A stretch of DNA of 64,000 nt from GAS188 sp044445965. GTDB lineage: Bacteria; Pseudomonadota; Alphaproteobacteria; Rhizobiales; Beijerinckiaceae. The DNA is taken from NCBI GenBank assembly GCA_044445965.1, contig JBIOEJ010000006.1, positions 1 through 64,000 of the forward strand, given 5' to 3'. Below, piece after piece: positions 47,816 through 56,518 of this stretch (positions within the stretch are counted from its first letter, which is position 1; every line of letters starts with the position of its first letter). The notes below the pieces were generated by a model, which searched no databases, had not been told where the DNA came from, and saw only the letters and a program-made list of their open reading frames with translations. The position numbers were made by a program, and so were the translations under genes.

Positions 47816-48361
47816 ATGCGCGTCTTGGCCTGTGGACTGTCCATCATCGCCCTCCTCGCCCTGGCCTCATGCGACAAATCGCCGGGGCCTGCGGGACCGG
47901 CAGGTACGGTGGGTGCGCAAGGGCCTCAAGGTCCAGCCGGCCCGGCGGGCCCGGCCGGGCCGCAAGGATCCCCAGGCTTGCAGGGTGCGTTAGGGCCGGC
48001 GGGCGGACCGGGGCCGGCCGGCGTACCGGGGCCCGCAGGCGCGCAAGGTCCGACCGGACCGCAAGGACCCCCAGGCGCCGCAGGGGCGCAGGGGACCGCG
48101 GGCTCGGATGGGCCACAGGGTCCGCAAGGTCTGCAAGGGCCGGCCGGACCGAAAGGCGACAAGGGCGATCCTGGCCCTGCTGCTTCCGCTTTGCGCGTCC
48201 TCAGCGATAAGGCGAGCGCAACTTGCAACGCCGACGAGATCATGGTCAGCGCCTATTGCGCGCCCGCTTCGGCCGGGACCTCGTCTCCTGTCACTCTGCA
48301 AGGCATGACGGGCGCGAGCTGCGAGGGCACGGTCGTGGTATTGGCTTGCGCCAAGCGCTGA
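47816..48361 (+). CDS. Collagen-like repeat lipoprotein
   Basis: 181 aa. Lipoprotein signal with lipobox LASC (Cys at residue 19). Then about 36 consecutive Gly-X-Y triplets (about residues 23-132; GPAGPAG, GPQGP, GPKGDKGD), the collagen triple-helix pattern, followed by a small C-terminal domain with three Cys (near SATCNAD, YCAP and ASCEG). Probably a trimeric, lipid-anchored envelope or surface rod; similar proteins occur in other Hyphomicrobiales with no known role. Start at ATG 47816. Confidence 0.85.
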   Translation: MRVLACGLSIIALLALASCDKSPGPAGPAGTVGAQGPQGPAGPAGPAGPQGSPGLQGALGPAGGPGPAGVPGPAGAQGPTGPQGPPGAAGAQGTAGSDGPQGPQGLQGPAGPKGDKGDPGPAASALRVLSDKASATCNADEIMVSAYCAPASAGTSSPVTLQGMTGASCEGTVVVLACAKR

Positions 48362-48383
48362 AGCACGGAGCGCTCCACCACCC

Positions 48384-48401
48384 TAGTCACGTAATCGTCA
48401 T
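48384..48401 (+). promoter_or_regulatory. Pho-box-like site upstream of btaAB
   Basis: TAGTCAC-GTAA-TCGTCAT: two heptamers with GTCA cores exactly 11 bases apart and a 4-base spacer, the arrangement of PhoB sites (consensus CTGTCAT-N4-CTGTCAT; 4/7 and 5/7 matches). It lies 49 bases before the btaA start. PhoB control of btaAB under phosphate starvation is established in Sinorhizobium, so the position supports the match. Confidence 0.4.
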
Positions 48402-48450
48402 GCGACTCGCCTAACGCCGGTTGACTGGCAGCGTTGAGGCGGGAGGTCGG

Positions 48451-49704
48451 GTGACGCAATCGGCAAGGGCTGTGCGACGTGCAACCGCCGTCGGGCTGAA
48501 CACTGCGGTGCATCGCAGCAAGGCGTTCTCGCGCGCCGGCGTCTTGGAGCGCATGTTCACTCTCGCGTTCCGCGGGCTCGTCTATCCACAGATTTGGGAG
48601 GATCCGGTCGTCGATATGGCGGCGCTCGACATCCGCCCCGACGACCATATCGTCGCCATCGCCTCCGGCAGTTGCAACGTCTTGTCGTATCTGACGGCCA
48701 ATCCTCGCCGCATCAGCGCGGTCGATCTGAACGGCGCCCATATCGCGCTCGGCCATCTGAAGCTCGTGGCGCTGCGCCATCTACCCGATTACCAGAGTTT
48801 TCTGCGCTTCTTCGGCGCAGCCCGGTCGCGCGACAATGTCCTTGCCTACGACACCCATATCAAGCCGCATCTCGACCCCATCTCGCGTGCCTATTGGGAA
48901 GCGCGGCGGCTCAACGGGCGGCGGCGCATCGGGGCATTCGCCGATAATTTCTATCGGCACGGACTACTCGGCAAGTTCATCGGCGCGGGGCATCTGCTGG
49001 CGCGCGCCTATGGCTGCGACCCGAAGGCGGTGCTCAGGGCGAAGGGTCTGCCGGAGCAGCGCATCCTCTTCGACAAGCATCTCGCGCCGATCTTCGACAA
49101 GGCCTTGCTGCGCTGGCTCATCCGACAACCCGCCTCGCTATACGGCCTCGGCATTCCGCCCTCGCAATATCACAGCCTCTCGAAGGATCTCCCCGACGGC
49201 ATCGCGGCCGTGCTGCGCCAGCGGCTCGAGCGGCTCGCCTGCGGCTTCGACATCAAGACCAACTATTTCGCCTGGCAGGCCTTCGGGCGTGGCTACGCGA
49301 TGACGGGCGACGCTGCGCTTCCGCCCTATCTGCAACGGCAAAACTTCGAGACCCTGCGCGAGCGCGCCGCTCGAGTGGGCCTCGAACAGCGCTCGCTGAC
49401 CGACTTCCTGGCGCAGAGCCCGGCCGACAGCGTCGACTGTTACGTCTTGCTCGATGCGCAGGACTGGATGAACGATGCCGACTTGACCGCGCTGTGGCGC
49501 GAGATCACGCGCACTGCCCGAGCGGGCGCTCGCGTCATCTTTCGCACCGCGGCCGATGAGCGCCTGCTGCCCGGTCGGCTGCCGGCGCGAATCCTCGACG
49601 CCTGGAGCTATGATCACGCGAGCTCGCGCGAGCTCGGCGAGCGCGACCGCTCCTCGATCTACGGCGCCTTCCATCTCTATCGGCTTGCGGACCGTTCTCG
49701 ATGA
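48451..49704 (+). CDS. btaA: BtaA, S-adenosylmethionine:diacylglycerol 3-amino-3-carboxypropyl transferase
   Basis: 417 aa from GTG 48451, chosen for the GGGAGG 4 bases upstream rather than TTG 48421. DUF3419/BtaA features: LVYPQIWEDPVVDMAALDI, IASGSCNVLSYL (SAM-binding loop), AVDLNGAHIALGHLKL, and near the C-terminus YVLLDAQDWMND. It makes diacylglycerylhomoserine, the first step of the betaine lipid DGTS that replaces phospholipids when phosphate is scarce. It overlaps btaB by 4 bases. Confidence 0.93.
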   Translation: MTQSARAVRRATAVGLNTAVHRSKAFSRAGVLERMFTLAFRGLVYPQIWEDPVVDMAALDIRPDDHIVAIASGSCNVLSYLTANPRRISAVDLNGAHIALGHLKLVALRHLPDYQSFLRFFGAARSRDNVLAYDTHIKPHLDPISRAYWEARRLNGRRRIGAFADNFYRHGLLGKFIGAGHLLARAYGCDPKAVLRAKGLPEQRILFDKHLAPIFDKALLRWLIRQPASLYGLGIPPSQYHSLSKDLPDGIAAVLRQRLERLACGFDIKTNYFAWQAFGRGYAMTGDAALPPYLQRQNFETLRERAARVGLEQRSLTDFLAQSPADSVDCYVLLDAQDWMNDADLTALWREITRTARAGARVIFRTAADERLLPGRLPARILDAWSYDHASSRELGERDRSSIYGAFHLYRLADRSR

Positions 49705-50351
49705 GCGAAGCCGGCGCCTTGATGGATCGCATCTATCGCCGGCAGCGCCATGTCTACGATGCGAGCCGCAAATTCTATCTCCTCGGGCGCGACGAGCTGA
49801 TCGCCAAGCTGTCGCCGCCGAGAGGCGGCAGCGTGCTCGAGATCGGCTGCGGCACGGGCCGCAACCTCGTGAAGCTCGCCGGAGCCTATCCCGGCGTGCG
49901 GTGCTGCGGCCTCGACATCTCGGCCGAGATGCTCGAGACGGCGCGCCACTCGACGCGCCGCGCCGGTCTCGCCGGCCGCATCCAACTGGCGCAAGCCGAT
50001 GCCACCCGCTTCGATCCGACCGCGCTGTTCGGACGCGCCTCCTTCGATCGCATCGTCATCTCCTATGCGCTGTCGATGATCCCGCCCTGGCGGGAGGTTC
50101 TGGCGCGGGCGGCCGAGCACTTGGCGCCCGGCGGCTCGCTGCATGTCGTCGATTTCGGCGATCAAGCGGGGTTGCCTGCCCCATTCCGCTTCGCCCTCAA
50201 TCGCTGGCTGGCGATATTCCACGTGACGCCGCGCCTGACGCTTGCGGCCGAGCTCGCCGGACTGGCGAATTCGCGCGGCCTGCGCGCTCGATCGGCGAGC
50301 CGTTTTCGCGGCTACGCCATCTATGGCGTGATCGAGCGGCCGATGGTTTGA
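49701..50351 (+). CDS. btaB: BtaB, DGTS N-methyltransferase
   Basis: 216 aa. Class I SAM methyltransferase: VLEIGCGTGRNLVKLA (motif I, residues 45-60), CGLDISAEMLETAR and ADATRF. It methylates diacylglycerylhomoserine three times to give DGTS. Assignment rests on the family and on coupling to btaA. Its last 31 bases overlap the convergent P-type ATPase gene, so the two transcripts are antisense at their ends. Confidence 0.92.
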   Translation: MSEAGALMDRIYRRQRHVYDASRKFYLLGRDELIAKLSPPRGGSVLEIGCGTGRNLVKLAGAYPGVRCCGLDISAEMLETARHSTRRAGLAGRIQLAQADATRFDPTALFGRASFDRIVISYALSMIPPWREVLARAAEHLAPGGSLHVVDFGDQAGLPAPFRFALNRWLAIFHVTPRLTLAAELAGLANSRGLRARSASRFRGYAIYGVIERPMV

Positions 50352-52324
50352 TCGGGGGCCAGCCGGGCATCTGCGGCGGAATCGGAAGGCGCGCCGGCGT
50401 CGCGGCTCGTCGTCCTCGTTTCGTCGAAGCGCAGCAGGCGGCCGGCATTGGCGAGCACGGCGAAGGTGCCGAGATTGTGCAGCACCGCCGCGACCAGCGC
50501 ACCGTTCGGGCCGAGCGCTCCCATGGCGGCGGCCGCGATCACCGCAAGCGTCCAGCCGAGGCCGAGCGCCACATTGACGGCGAGCGTCGAGCGGCACCGC
50601 CGACTGAGCCGAATGCAAGTGGGCACGCGGCGCAGATCATTGGCGACGAGCACGATATCGGCTGAGGCCGCCGCGATATCGGCTCCTTGGGCGCCGAGCG
50701 CCATGCCGACGGCCCCGGCTTTCAGCGCCAGCGAATCATTGATCCCGTCTCCGATCACCAGCGGGCGATAACCGGCCCGGATTTCAGCGAGAACGCGCGC
50801 CAGCTTGTCTTCCGGCAAGGCTTCGGCTTGGACATCCGCGACGCCTATCTGCTCGGCAACCCGCCGCGCCACGCCGGCGCGATCGCCGGTGAGCAAGAGC
50901 GGGCGATCGAGGCCGAGCCTGCGCAGCTCGGCGATGACGGCGAAGGCTTCGGGTCGCGGCTCGTCGGCGAGCAGGATCCAGCCGAGGAACCGATCGTCGA
51001 GCGCCACCGCGACCGCCGGCCCGTCATGAGCGGGCGGGCTGGGGCAAGCGACGCCGAGCTTCGTCAACAGCTCCTGCCGGCCGAGCGCCACCCGACGGCT
51101 GCCGGCGAGGCCCGTAACGCCGAGCCCTTGCAGCTCGCGCAGCCCAGATATCGGGCGGCGCTCGGCCGCCGGCACGGCGCCGGCGAGCGTCCTGCTGACC
51201 GGGTGCGTGCTCGCAGCCCCCAGGGCGGCGGCGATCCGCAGGAGATCATCCTCGCTCACGCCGGGCGCCGGCAAGATTCCGGCGATTGCGAGACGGCCGA
51301 GCGTGACGGTGCCGGTCTTGTCGAAGATCACCGAGGTGACATCGGCGAGCTGCTCGAGAAAGCCCACGCCTTTGATGAGAATGCCGTGCCGCGCCGCCAC
51401 GGCCACGGCGGCGACCGCGGTCGCCGGCGCCGCAAGCACCAAGGCGCAAGGACACGAGGCGACGAGCACGGCGAGCATCGCATCGGTGTTGTTGGTCGCG
51501 AACCAGGTGCCCGCCGCCAACAGGAGCACGAACACCGTGTAGCGGCCCGCATGGCGTTCCAGCAGCCGCGTGACCGGCGGTTTCGCCCGTTCGGCGGTCT
51601 GCATCAGCGCCACCACCCGCCCGAGCGTCGTCTCCTCGCCGGTGCGCGTCACCTCGACGACGAGACGCCCCTGCAAGTTGATGCTGCCGGCGAAGACGCC
51701 GTCGCCCGCCGCGATTTCGACCGGCACCGATTCCCCGGTGATCGATGCGAGATCGACCGAGGAGGCGCCCTCGCGCACCAGGCCGTCCGTGGGAACGCGA
51801 TCGCCGGCCCATAATTCGACCATGTCGCCCGGACGCAGATCCTCGGCCGCAGCCTCCTCGATCGCGCCATCCCGCCCGCGGCGGCGGGCTCCCACTTTCG
51901 TCAATCGGTTGAGCGAGCGGATCGCCTCCTGCGAACCGATCAGGCTGCGCTCCTCGAGCACATGGCCGACGATCATCACGATCGGCAGGATGGCGGCCGT
52001 CATCAGCTCCCCGGTGGCCCAGGCTGCGGCGAGCGCCATGGCGATGAGCTGATCGGTGACGCCATGCAGGCTCGGATGGCGCAGGCTGTGCCAGGCGGCG
52101 GTCACGACCGGAATGGCGACGAGAGCGGCTGCCAAGCCCGCCACGAGATTGCCGAGCGCGGTCTCGTCGGGGAAGACGGCCTCCCAGAAGATGGCGATGA
52201 GCAGGAGCCCTCCGGCCAACAGGGCGAGCGTGACGCGCATCGCCAGCGACCAGCGCTCGGCGCGGCTGAGCATGCTCTGTGGCGCGGTCCTCTCAGGGGC
52301 GGGGGCAAGCGTGGTCGCGCTCAT
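50321..52324 (-). CDS. P1B-type heavy-metal ATPase (last gene of SPFH operon)
   Basis: 667 aa. TGES (197-200), metal-binding CPC in the sixth membrane helix (291-293), phosphorylated DKTGT (Asp335), HP (374-375) and GDGINDS (525-531) are intact, so it should be an active pump. It lacks any N-terminal HMA or CXXC metal-binding domain. The last helix has HNLGT (616-620), unlike the DXG of zinc pumps or the MSS of copper pumps, so the metal is uncertain. ATGA overlap with the SPFH gene upstream; 31-base antisense overlap with btaB. Confidence 0.92.
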   Translation of the reverse strand: MSATTLAPAPERTAPQSMLSRAERWSLAMRVTLALLAGGLLLIAIFWEAVFPDETALGNLVAGLAAALVAIPVVTAAWHSLRHPSLHGVTDQLIAMALAAAWATGELMTAAILPIVMIVGHVLEERSLIGSQEAIRSLNRLTKVGARRRGRDGAIEEAAAEDLRPGDMVELWAGDRVPTDGLVREGASSVDLASITGESVPVEIAAGDGVFAGSINLQGRLVVEVTRTGEETTLGRVVALMQTAERAKPPVTRLLERHAGRYTVFVLLLAAGTWFATNNTDAMLAVLVASCPCALVLAAPATAVAAVAVAARHGILIKGVGFLEQLADVTSVIFDKTGTVTLGRLAIAGILPAPGVSEDDLLRIAAALGAASTHPVSRTLAGAVPAAERRPISGLRELQGLGVTGLAGSRRVALGRQELLTKLGVACPSPPAHDGPAVAVALDDRFLGWILLADEPRPEAFAVIAELRRLGLDRPLLLTGDRAGVARRVAEQIGVADVQAEALPEDKLARVLAEIRAGYRPLVIGDGINDSLALKAGAVGMALGAQGADIAAASADIVLVANDLRRVPTCIRLSRRCRSTLAVNVALGLGWTLAVIAAAAMGALGPNGALVAAVLHNLGTFAVLANAGRLLRFDETRTTSRDAGAPSDSAADARLAPDQTIGRSITP

Positions 52325-53379
52325 TGCTCTCCCCCCGGGATGACGAGGCGCGTGGCGTTGCGCGGGTCGATGGCCGTGACTTGACCGACTTTCTTCATGA
52401 TGGGGCCGATCCGCTCGTTGAACACTTGCGTCAGCAAGGCCTCGCGCGACGAGGTCTTCATCTCCTCCGCGAGAGCCGCGACCTCGGCCGTCTGGCTGGT
52501 CGCCTGGCTCAGCCGCTCGGCGGCGGCGGCTCTTGCTCCCACGATGATCTGGTCATGGCGCTGCGCGGCTTGTTGATCGCTGCGCTCGGCGCCGGTGCGC
52601 GCCTCGGCGATGCGCTGATCGGCGCCCTGAATCGAGGTCAGCACATCGTTATAGGCCTCGGCCGCCCGCGAGCGCAGGGCCGCGGAGAGATCGATGCGAC
52701 TGATCTCGACGCCGAGCCCGGCCTTGCGGTCGGCGAGCTCCGCGAGCCGGCGGTTCATCGCTGTCAGGAGATCGAGATGGAGCTGTTGGCGCTTCCCCGC
52801 CGCGCGGCTCGCTTCCTCGGCCGGCCGCTCCGGACGCGCAACCATGATGTCGTCGAGCTCGCGCGAGGCGATCAGCGACACCGCCGAGCTCTCGTAAATG
52901 CGAAACAGCGCCGGCTCGACATGCATGGCGGCGAGCACATAGGCCCGCGGATCGGTGATCTGGTAGTAGATGTGGGCGTCGAGATGCACGACGCCGCCGT
53001 CACCGGTCAGGAAAAAGTCGCTATTCGACCGGGCAGCCGCATCGTTCCTCAGGCCGAGATTGTTGTTGGGGGCTGGGCGGGGATCGTTGGCGCTGCTGAG
53101 CCTGATCTGCGTGTCGCGCGCCGGGATGATGGTGACTTGCTCGATCGGACGGGGCCAGGCGATCAGGAGGCCGGCGTCCTTCACCCGATCGAACTCCCCG
53201 AAACGAAGCACCACGGCGCGGCTCTGGGCCGGTATCTGGCGGATATTGCTGATGCACCAGAGCGCCGCGAGCGCCAGCATGCCGATGAACACCACGCGGA
53301 AGACGATCTGCAGCGATTGCGCCCAGGCCCCTTTCGGCTCGGGGACCCGGTCGAGCAGCGGTTCTCCCATGGCCGTCAT
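52321..53379 (-). CDS. SPFH/Band-7 membrane protein, HflK-like
   Basis: 352 aa from ATG 53379 (ATGA overlap with the gene upstream). One N-terminal membrane anchor (about 25-47), then a Band-7 domain starting QIPAQSRAVVLRFGEFDRVKDAGLLIAWP, a long Ala/Glu/Arg-rich coiled coil (about 220-310, with QQAAQRHDQIIVGARAAAAE), and a short C-terminal part. Resembles HflK-type protease modulators but is encoded away from hflKC. Probably forms oligomeric membrane rings with the other two SPFH proteins. Confidence 0.85.
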   Translation of the reverse strand: MTAMGEPLLDRVPEPKGAWAQSLQIVFRVVFIGMLALAALWCISNIRQIPAQSRAVVLRFGEFDRVKDAGLLIAWPRPIEQVTIIPARDTQIRLSSANDPRPAPNNNLGLRNDAAARSNSDFFLTGDGGVVHLDAHIYYQITDPRAYVLAAMHVEPALFRIYESSAVSLIASRELDDIMVARPERPAEEASRAAGKRQQLHLDLLTAMNRRLAELADRKAGLGVEISRIDLSAALRSRAAEAYNDVLTSIQGADQRIAEARTGAERSDQQAAQRHDQIIVGARAAAAERLSQATSQTAEVAALAEEMKTSSREALLTQVFNERIGPIMKKVGQVTAIDPRNATRLVIPGGEQ

Positions 53380-54392
53380 TGGGCAGGCGCCGGGGACAGT
53401 GCCCAGCTCGGCATCTGCGGCCCGTCGATCAGCACGCGGAACGGCGCGGCATCGGTGCGCAGGAAGATGCGGGTGTTGGGGTTCGAGATGCGGTCGAGCG
53501 TGTCGAGCGAGCGCAGCAGCGTGTAAAGCTTCGGATCGGTGTTGAACGCCTGGCTGTAGATGCCGGCCGCTTCCTCCCTGGATTTGGCTTCGATGCCGGC
53601 GGCCTCCGCCGTCGCATTGGCGATGAGGATGCGCGAATCGCGCTCGGCATTCGAGCTGATCTCGGCGGCCTTGCGTTGGCCTTCGGCCATCTGCGCGGCC
53701 GCGGCGGTGGCTCGCTCGGCCGCCATGCGCGACACCGTGGCGTCGAGCGGTCGAACGGGGAGCGTCAGGCGCTCGATGCCGATCTGCTGCACGCTGATGC
53801 CGTAGGTGTCGAGCAGTTGCTTGTCGAGCTGCGCCGAGAGGCGCTGCTCCAGCGCGCCGATCTCGACGCGGCCCGGATCGGTGTTGATCAGGCTCGCGAG
53901 CTCGAAACTGGATACGGTGATCTCGAGCGCGGATCCGAGGAAAGTGCGGATCTGGCCCGCGGCCTCGGTCGGTTGGTTGCGCACGGCGCGCAGATATTGG
54001 CGGATGTGATCGGGGTCCGCCTCGACCCGCCAGGCGACATAGGCCTGCACCAGAATGCGCAGACCGTCCTTGGTGCCGACATCTTGCAGGCCGCTCGACG
54101 TCGTCTTGAGGCGCAGATCGACCGGCAAGGTGGTCTCGAAGGGAGGCGGCAGCTTCCATCCGAGGCCGGGCTCGATCAGCACCCTGACGGGATCGCCGAA
54201 GCGGCTGACGACGAGCGCATCGCCAGCGGTGACCAGCACCGAGCAGGCGGCGAGCAGGGCGGCGGCCGCGACGAGCCCGGCGACGCCGAACCGGGCCGCC
54301 GTCGCCAAGGGGTTCGTGCGGATGGGGGCCGCATCGTCATGATGATGATGGTCATGATGCCCAAATCCATGGTGTTGGTGAGCATGCGTCAT
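53376..54392 (-). CDS. SPFH/Band-7 membrane protein, HflC-like, with His-rich N-terminus
   Basis: 338 aa. The first 18 residues contain ten His (MTHAHQHHGFGHHDHHHH), a likely metal-binding cytoplasmic tail. Then one membrane helix (about 33-57) and a Band-7 domain (DALVVSRFGDPVRVLIEPGLGWKLP, IEISSFEL-like strand, then an Ala-rich coiled coil, AAERATAAAAQMAEGQRKAAE). It keeps HflC-like SREEAAGIYSQAFNTDPKLYTLLRSL. Overlaps both neighbours by ATGA. The His tail beside a metal pump without its own metal-binding domain suggests it feeds metal to the pump. Confidence 0.85.
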   Translation of the reverse strand: MTHAHQHHGFGHHDHHHHDDAAPIRTNPLATAARFGVAGLVAAAALLAACSVLVTAGDALVVSRFGDPVRVLIEPGLGWKLPPPFETTLPVDLRLKTTSSGLQDVGTKDGLRILVQAYVAWRVEADPDHIRQYLRAVRNQPTEAAGQIRTFLGSALEITVSSFELASLINTDPGRVEIGALEQRLSAQLDKQLLDTYGISVQQIGIERLTLPVRPLDATVSRMAAERATAAAAQMAEGQRKAAEISSNAERDSRILIANATAEAAGIEAKSREEAAGIYSQAFNTDPKLYTLLRSLDTLDRISNPNTRIFLRTDAAPFRVLIDGPQMPSWALSPAPAQ

Positions 54393-56398
54393 TTGTTCGG
54401 CTCCTTCTCGCCGATATCCTCGTCGGGAACGGATGGTGGTGCGATGGCGCGGAAGCTGCGCAGATCGATGATGGTCTCCCCGCCGGCCGCCGCGATGCGG
54501 TGGTCGAGGAGCGTGATCGGGGCGCTCGCGAAATCGCGCGTGATGGCGGCGAGATAGCGCTCGAACAGATAAGGCGATCCGGCCGCCACATAGGCATGCT
54601 CGTCGGTCGCGAAACGCAGGGCATCGGATTGCGCCAGGGTGACCCGTTCGACCGCCGCCGCCTGGGCGCTGGCGATCTTCTGGGCGGCGCCGCGCTCGGC
54701 CTCGCTCATCACCCCGATGGCTCGCCGCCTCGCCTCCGAGATCATGGCTTCGGATCTGATCCGCGCCGCTTGCACCTCGTGATAGCTGTCGGCGGCCTTG
54801 GCAGGGGGATGGATGGCCTCGACCACCACGGCGACGAGCTCGATCCCGGTGCTCGCGCCGTCGAGCGCCGCTTGCAGGTTCTGCCGCAGCTCCTCCGACA
54901 AGCCTTCGCGCTTCTCGCCCAAGGCGCCGAGCAGGGTGCGCGTCGAGAAATAGCGCGCCAGCAGCCGGCCCGCGAAGGCTCGCAAGAAGGCCTGCGGCTC
55001 GGCGGCCCGGTAGGCGCTCGCCAGCGCCGCTTCGTCGCCGAGCCCGACGCGCCAGACGAGCTTCACATCGACGTCGACGATCTGGAAGGCAGAGCGACCG
55101 GCAGCGTCGCTCGCGATCAGATAGCTCGTCTCCGTCGGGTGGCTCTCGTCCCAGAGCCGGTCGGCGCTCGGCGGCGCGGCAGCCTCGACGCCGACCATCT
55201 CCTGACCGGGCAGCGCCGACATCAGCTCGACCAGCGGATTGCCGAGCGACAGCGCGTGGATCACGCCGAAATCCACCCGCCGCACGATCCCGAGCGGCCA
55301 GGGTAGGCCGATATGCAGCCCCGGCCGCAGTACGGCGACCGGCCGTCCCAAGCGTTCATAGATGCCACGTTGGTCGGCGCCGAGAATGGTCACCCCCGTC
55401 AGGCTCCAGGCGATGATCAGCAACGCGAGCAGCACTGGAACGATCGCCGAGCGCAGGAATTGCAGCGCCCAGCTGCGCGACAAATCGACGCCCAGTTGTT
55501 CCTCGAGAGATTGCCGCCAGGAAGCTCGCGAGGCGGCGTCGGGCGTCAGGAGGGCCGCGATCGAGCTCGAGACGCAGGCGCGCGCCGTCGCCGGCTCGGC
55601 TCTCGGCTGGAAGAAGACCGCAATCGCCCGCAGGGCGAGCTCGCCGGCTATGGCGATAAGCAGCAGGTGCAGTAGCGGCTCCACGAAGCTTGTCACGGAC
55701 AGCCCGTAACCCTCGAGCAGCGAGGCGACCCCTTCGCCGACGAAAGTCAGGAGAGCCGCCCGCAACAGACGCTGCAGGGAATGCGCCTCCGGAAGCCGCC
55801 AACCGGCAAACCCCGCATAGGCGCGTTCGGCCAAGAGCAGCGGAAAACCCGCGACCAGGGCGACGGCGCCGCGCGCCAAGAAGACGCTGTCGGGAGGCCG
55901 GCCCTCCGCGATCATCGGCCAGTCCCTGGTGAGGGCGACGATCGCGGCTCCGGCGCCGAGGATCATCGCCAGCGCTTGCAGGCCGCTGCCCGGCGAGCGA
56001 ACGCGATCGAGGCGCGTCAGCATCCCTCGCGCGGCCGCAACAGCCGTCGCCAAGCGCCATTTCCGGGCACCGTCGTGCGGCGGCTCGCCTTCATCGGCCC
56101 GCGCCGGCAACGGCCCGCGCCTCCCCGACAAACGCAGCTGCGCCGCGAGCGCCGAGGCGAGAAATGCTCCAGCCAGGATCGCGAGGGAGGCACCGGCCAG
56201 CCTGATGAAGACCGGATCGATGTCGTAGCGCACGAGAAGCACGTCGGCGCGCTGAAAAATCGCGGCGAACAGGGCAAGGCACGCAGCCAAGCTCGCGAGC
56301 CCCACCAGCGCCAGCGAGGTGCGGACGCGGGCCGCCTCGGCCAAGCTTCGGTCTCGCGGCTGGTCCGCCGGTTCCAACACGGTTCGTTGGTCGAGCAA
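54389..56398 (-). CDS. Large SPFH/Band-7 protein with polytopic N-terminal domain
   Basis: 669 aa. The N-terminal half (1-335) has about six hydrophobic segments (near 27-47, 62-84, 138-158, 170-190, 225-260, 312-337), an unusual addition to an SPFH protein. The C-terminal half is HflK-like: LGADQRGIYERLGRPVAVLRPGLHIGLP (345-372), then a coiled coil with EARRRAIGVMSEAERGAAQKI. Start is TTG 56398, supported by GAGG 7 bases upstream. First gene of the four-gene unit. The fold of the N-terminal half is not one I recognise. Confidence 0.82.
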   Translation of the reverse strand: MLDQRTVLEPADQPRDRSLAEAARVRTSLALVGLASLAACLALFAAIFQRADVLLVRYDIDPVFIRLAGASLAILAGAFLASALAAQLRLSGRRGPLPARADEGEPPHDGARKWRLATAVAAARGMLTRLDRVRSPGSGLQALAMILGAGAAIVALTRDWPMIAEGRPPDSVFLARGAVALVAGFPLLLAERAYAGFAGWRLPEAHSLQRLLRAALLTFVGEGVASLLEGYGLSVTSFVEPLLHLLLIAIAGELALRAIAVFFQPRAEPATARACVSSSIAALLTPDAASRASWRQSLEEQLGVDLSRSWALQFLRSAIVPVLLALLIIAWSLTGVTILGADQRGIYERLGRPVAVLRPGLHIGLPWPLGIVRRVDFGVIHALSLGNPLVELMSALPGQEMVGVEAAAPPSADRLWDESHPTETSYLIASDAAGRSAFQIVDVDVKLVWRVGLGDEAALASAYRAAEPQAFLRAFAGRLLARYFSTRTLLGALGEKREGLSEELRQNLQAALDGASTGIELVAVVVEAIHPPAKAADSYHEVQAARIRSEAMISEARRRAIGVMSEAERGAAQKIASAQAAAVERVTLAQSDALRFATDEHAYVAAGSPYLFERYLAAITRDFASAPITLLDHRIAAAGGETIIDLRSFRAIAPPSVPDEDIGEKEPNK

Positions 56399-56518
56399 GA
56401 CGACACCTCGTCGTCATCCGCCGCCTCCGGATGGGCGGCGAATGCCGGGGAGAAGTTAGCCCAGCCTGACCCTCAGCGCCATGTCTGCGCAGGGCGGGCC
56501 GCTATCACCCTCTCCGCT

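Noticed and set aside
47926..48243. Pro-rich antisense frame opposite the collagen-like gene
   Set aside because: It is the mirror image of the Gly-X-Y coding repeat; the sense frame has a lipoprotein signal and a defined C-terminal domain.
50321..50351. btaB/P1B-ATPase 3' overlap as an antisense regulatory RNA
   Set aside because: A 31-base convergent overlap is common in compact genomes and there is no sign of a promoter or terminator for a separate RNA.
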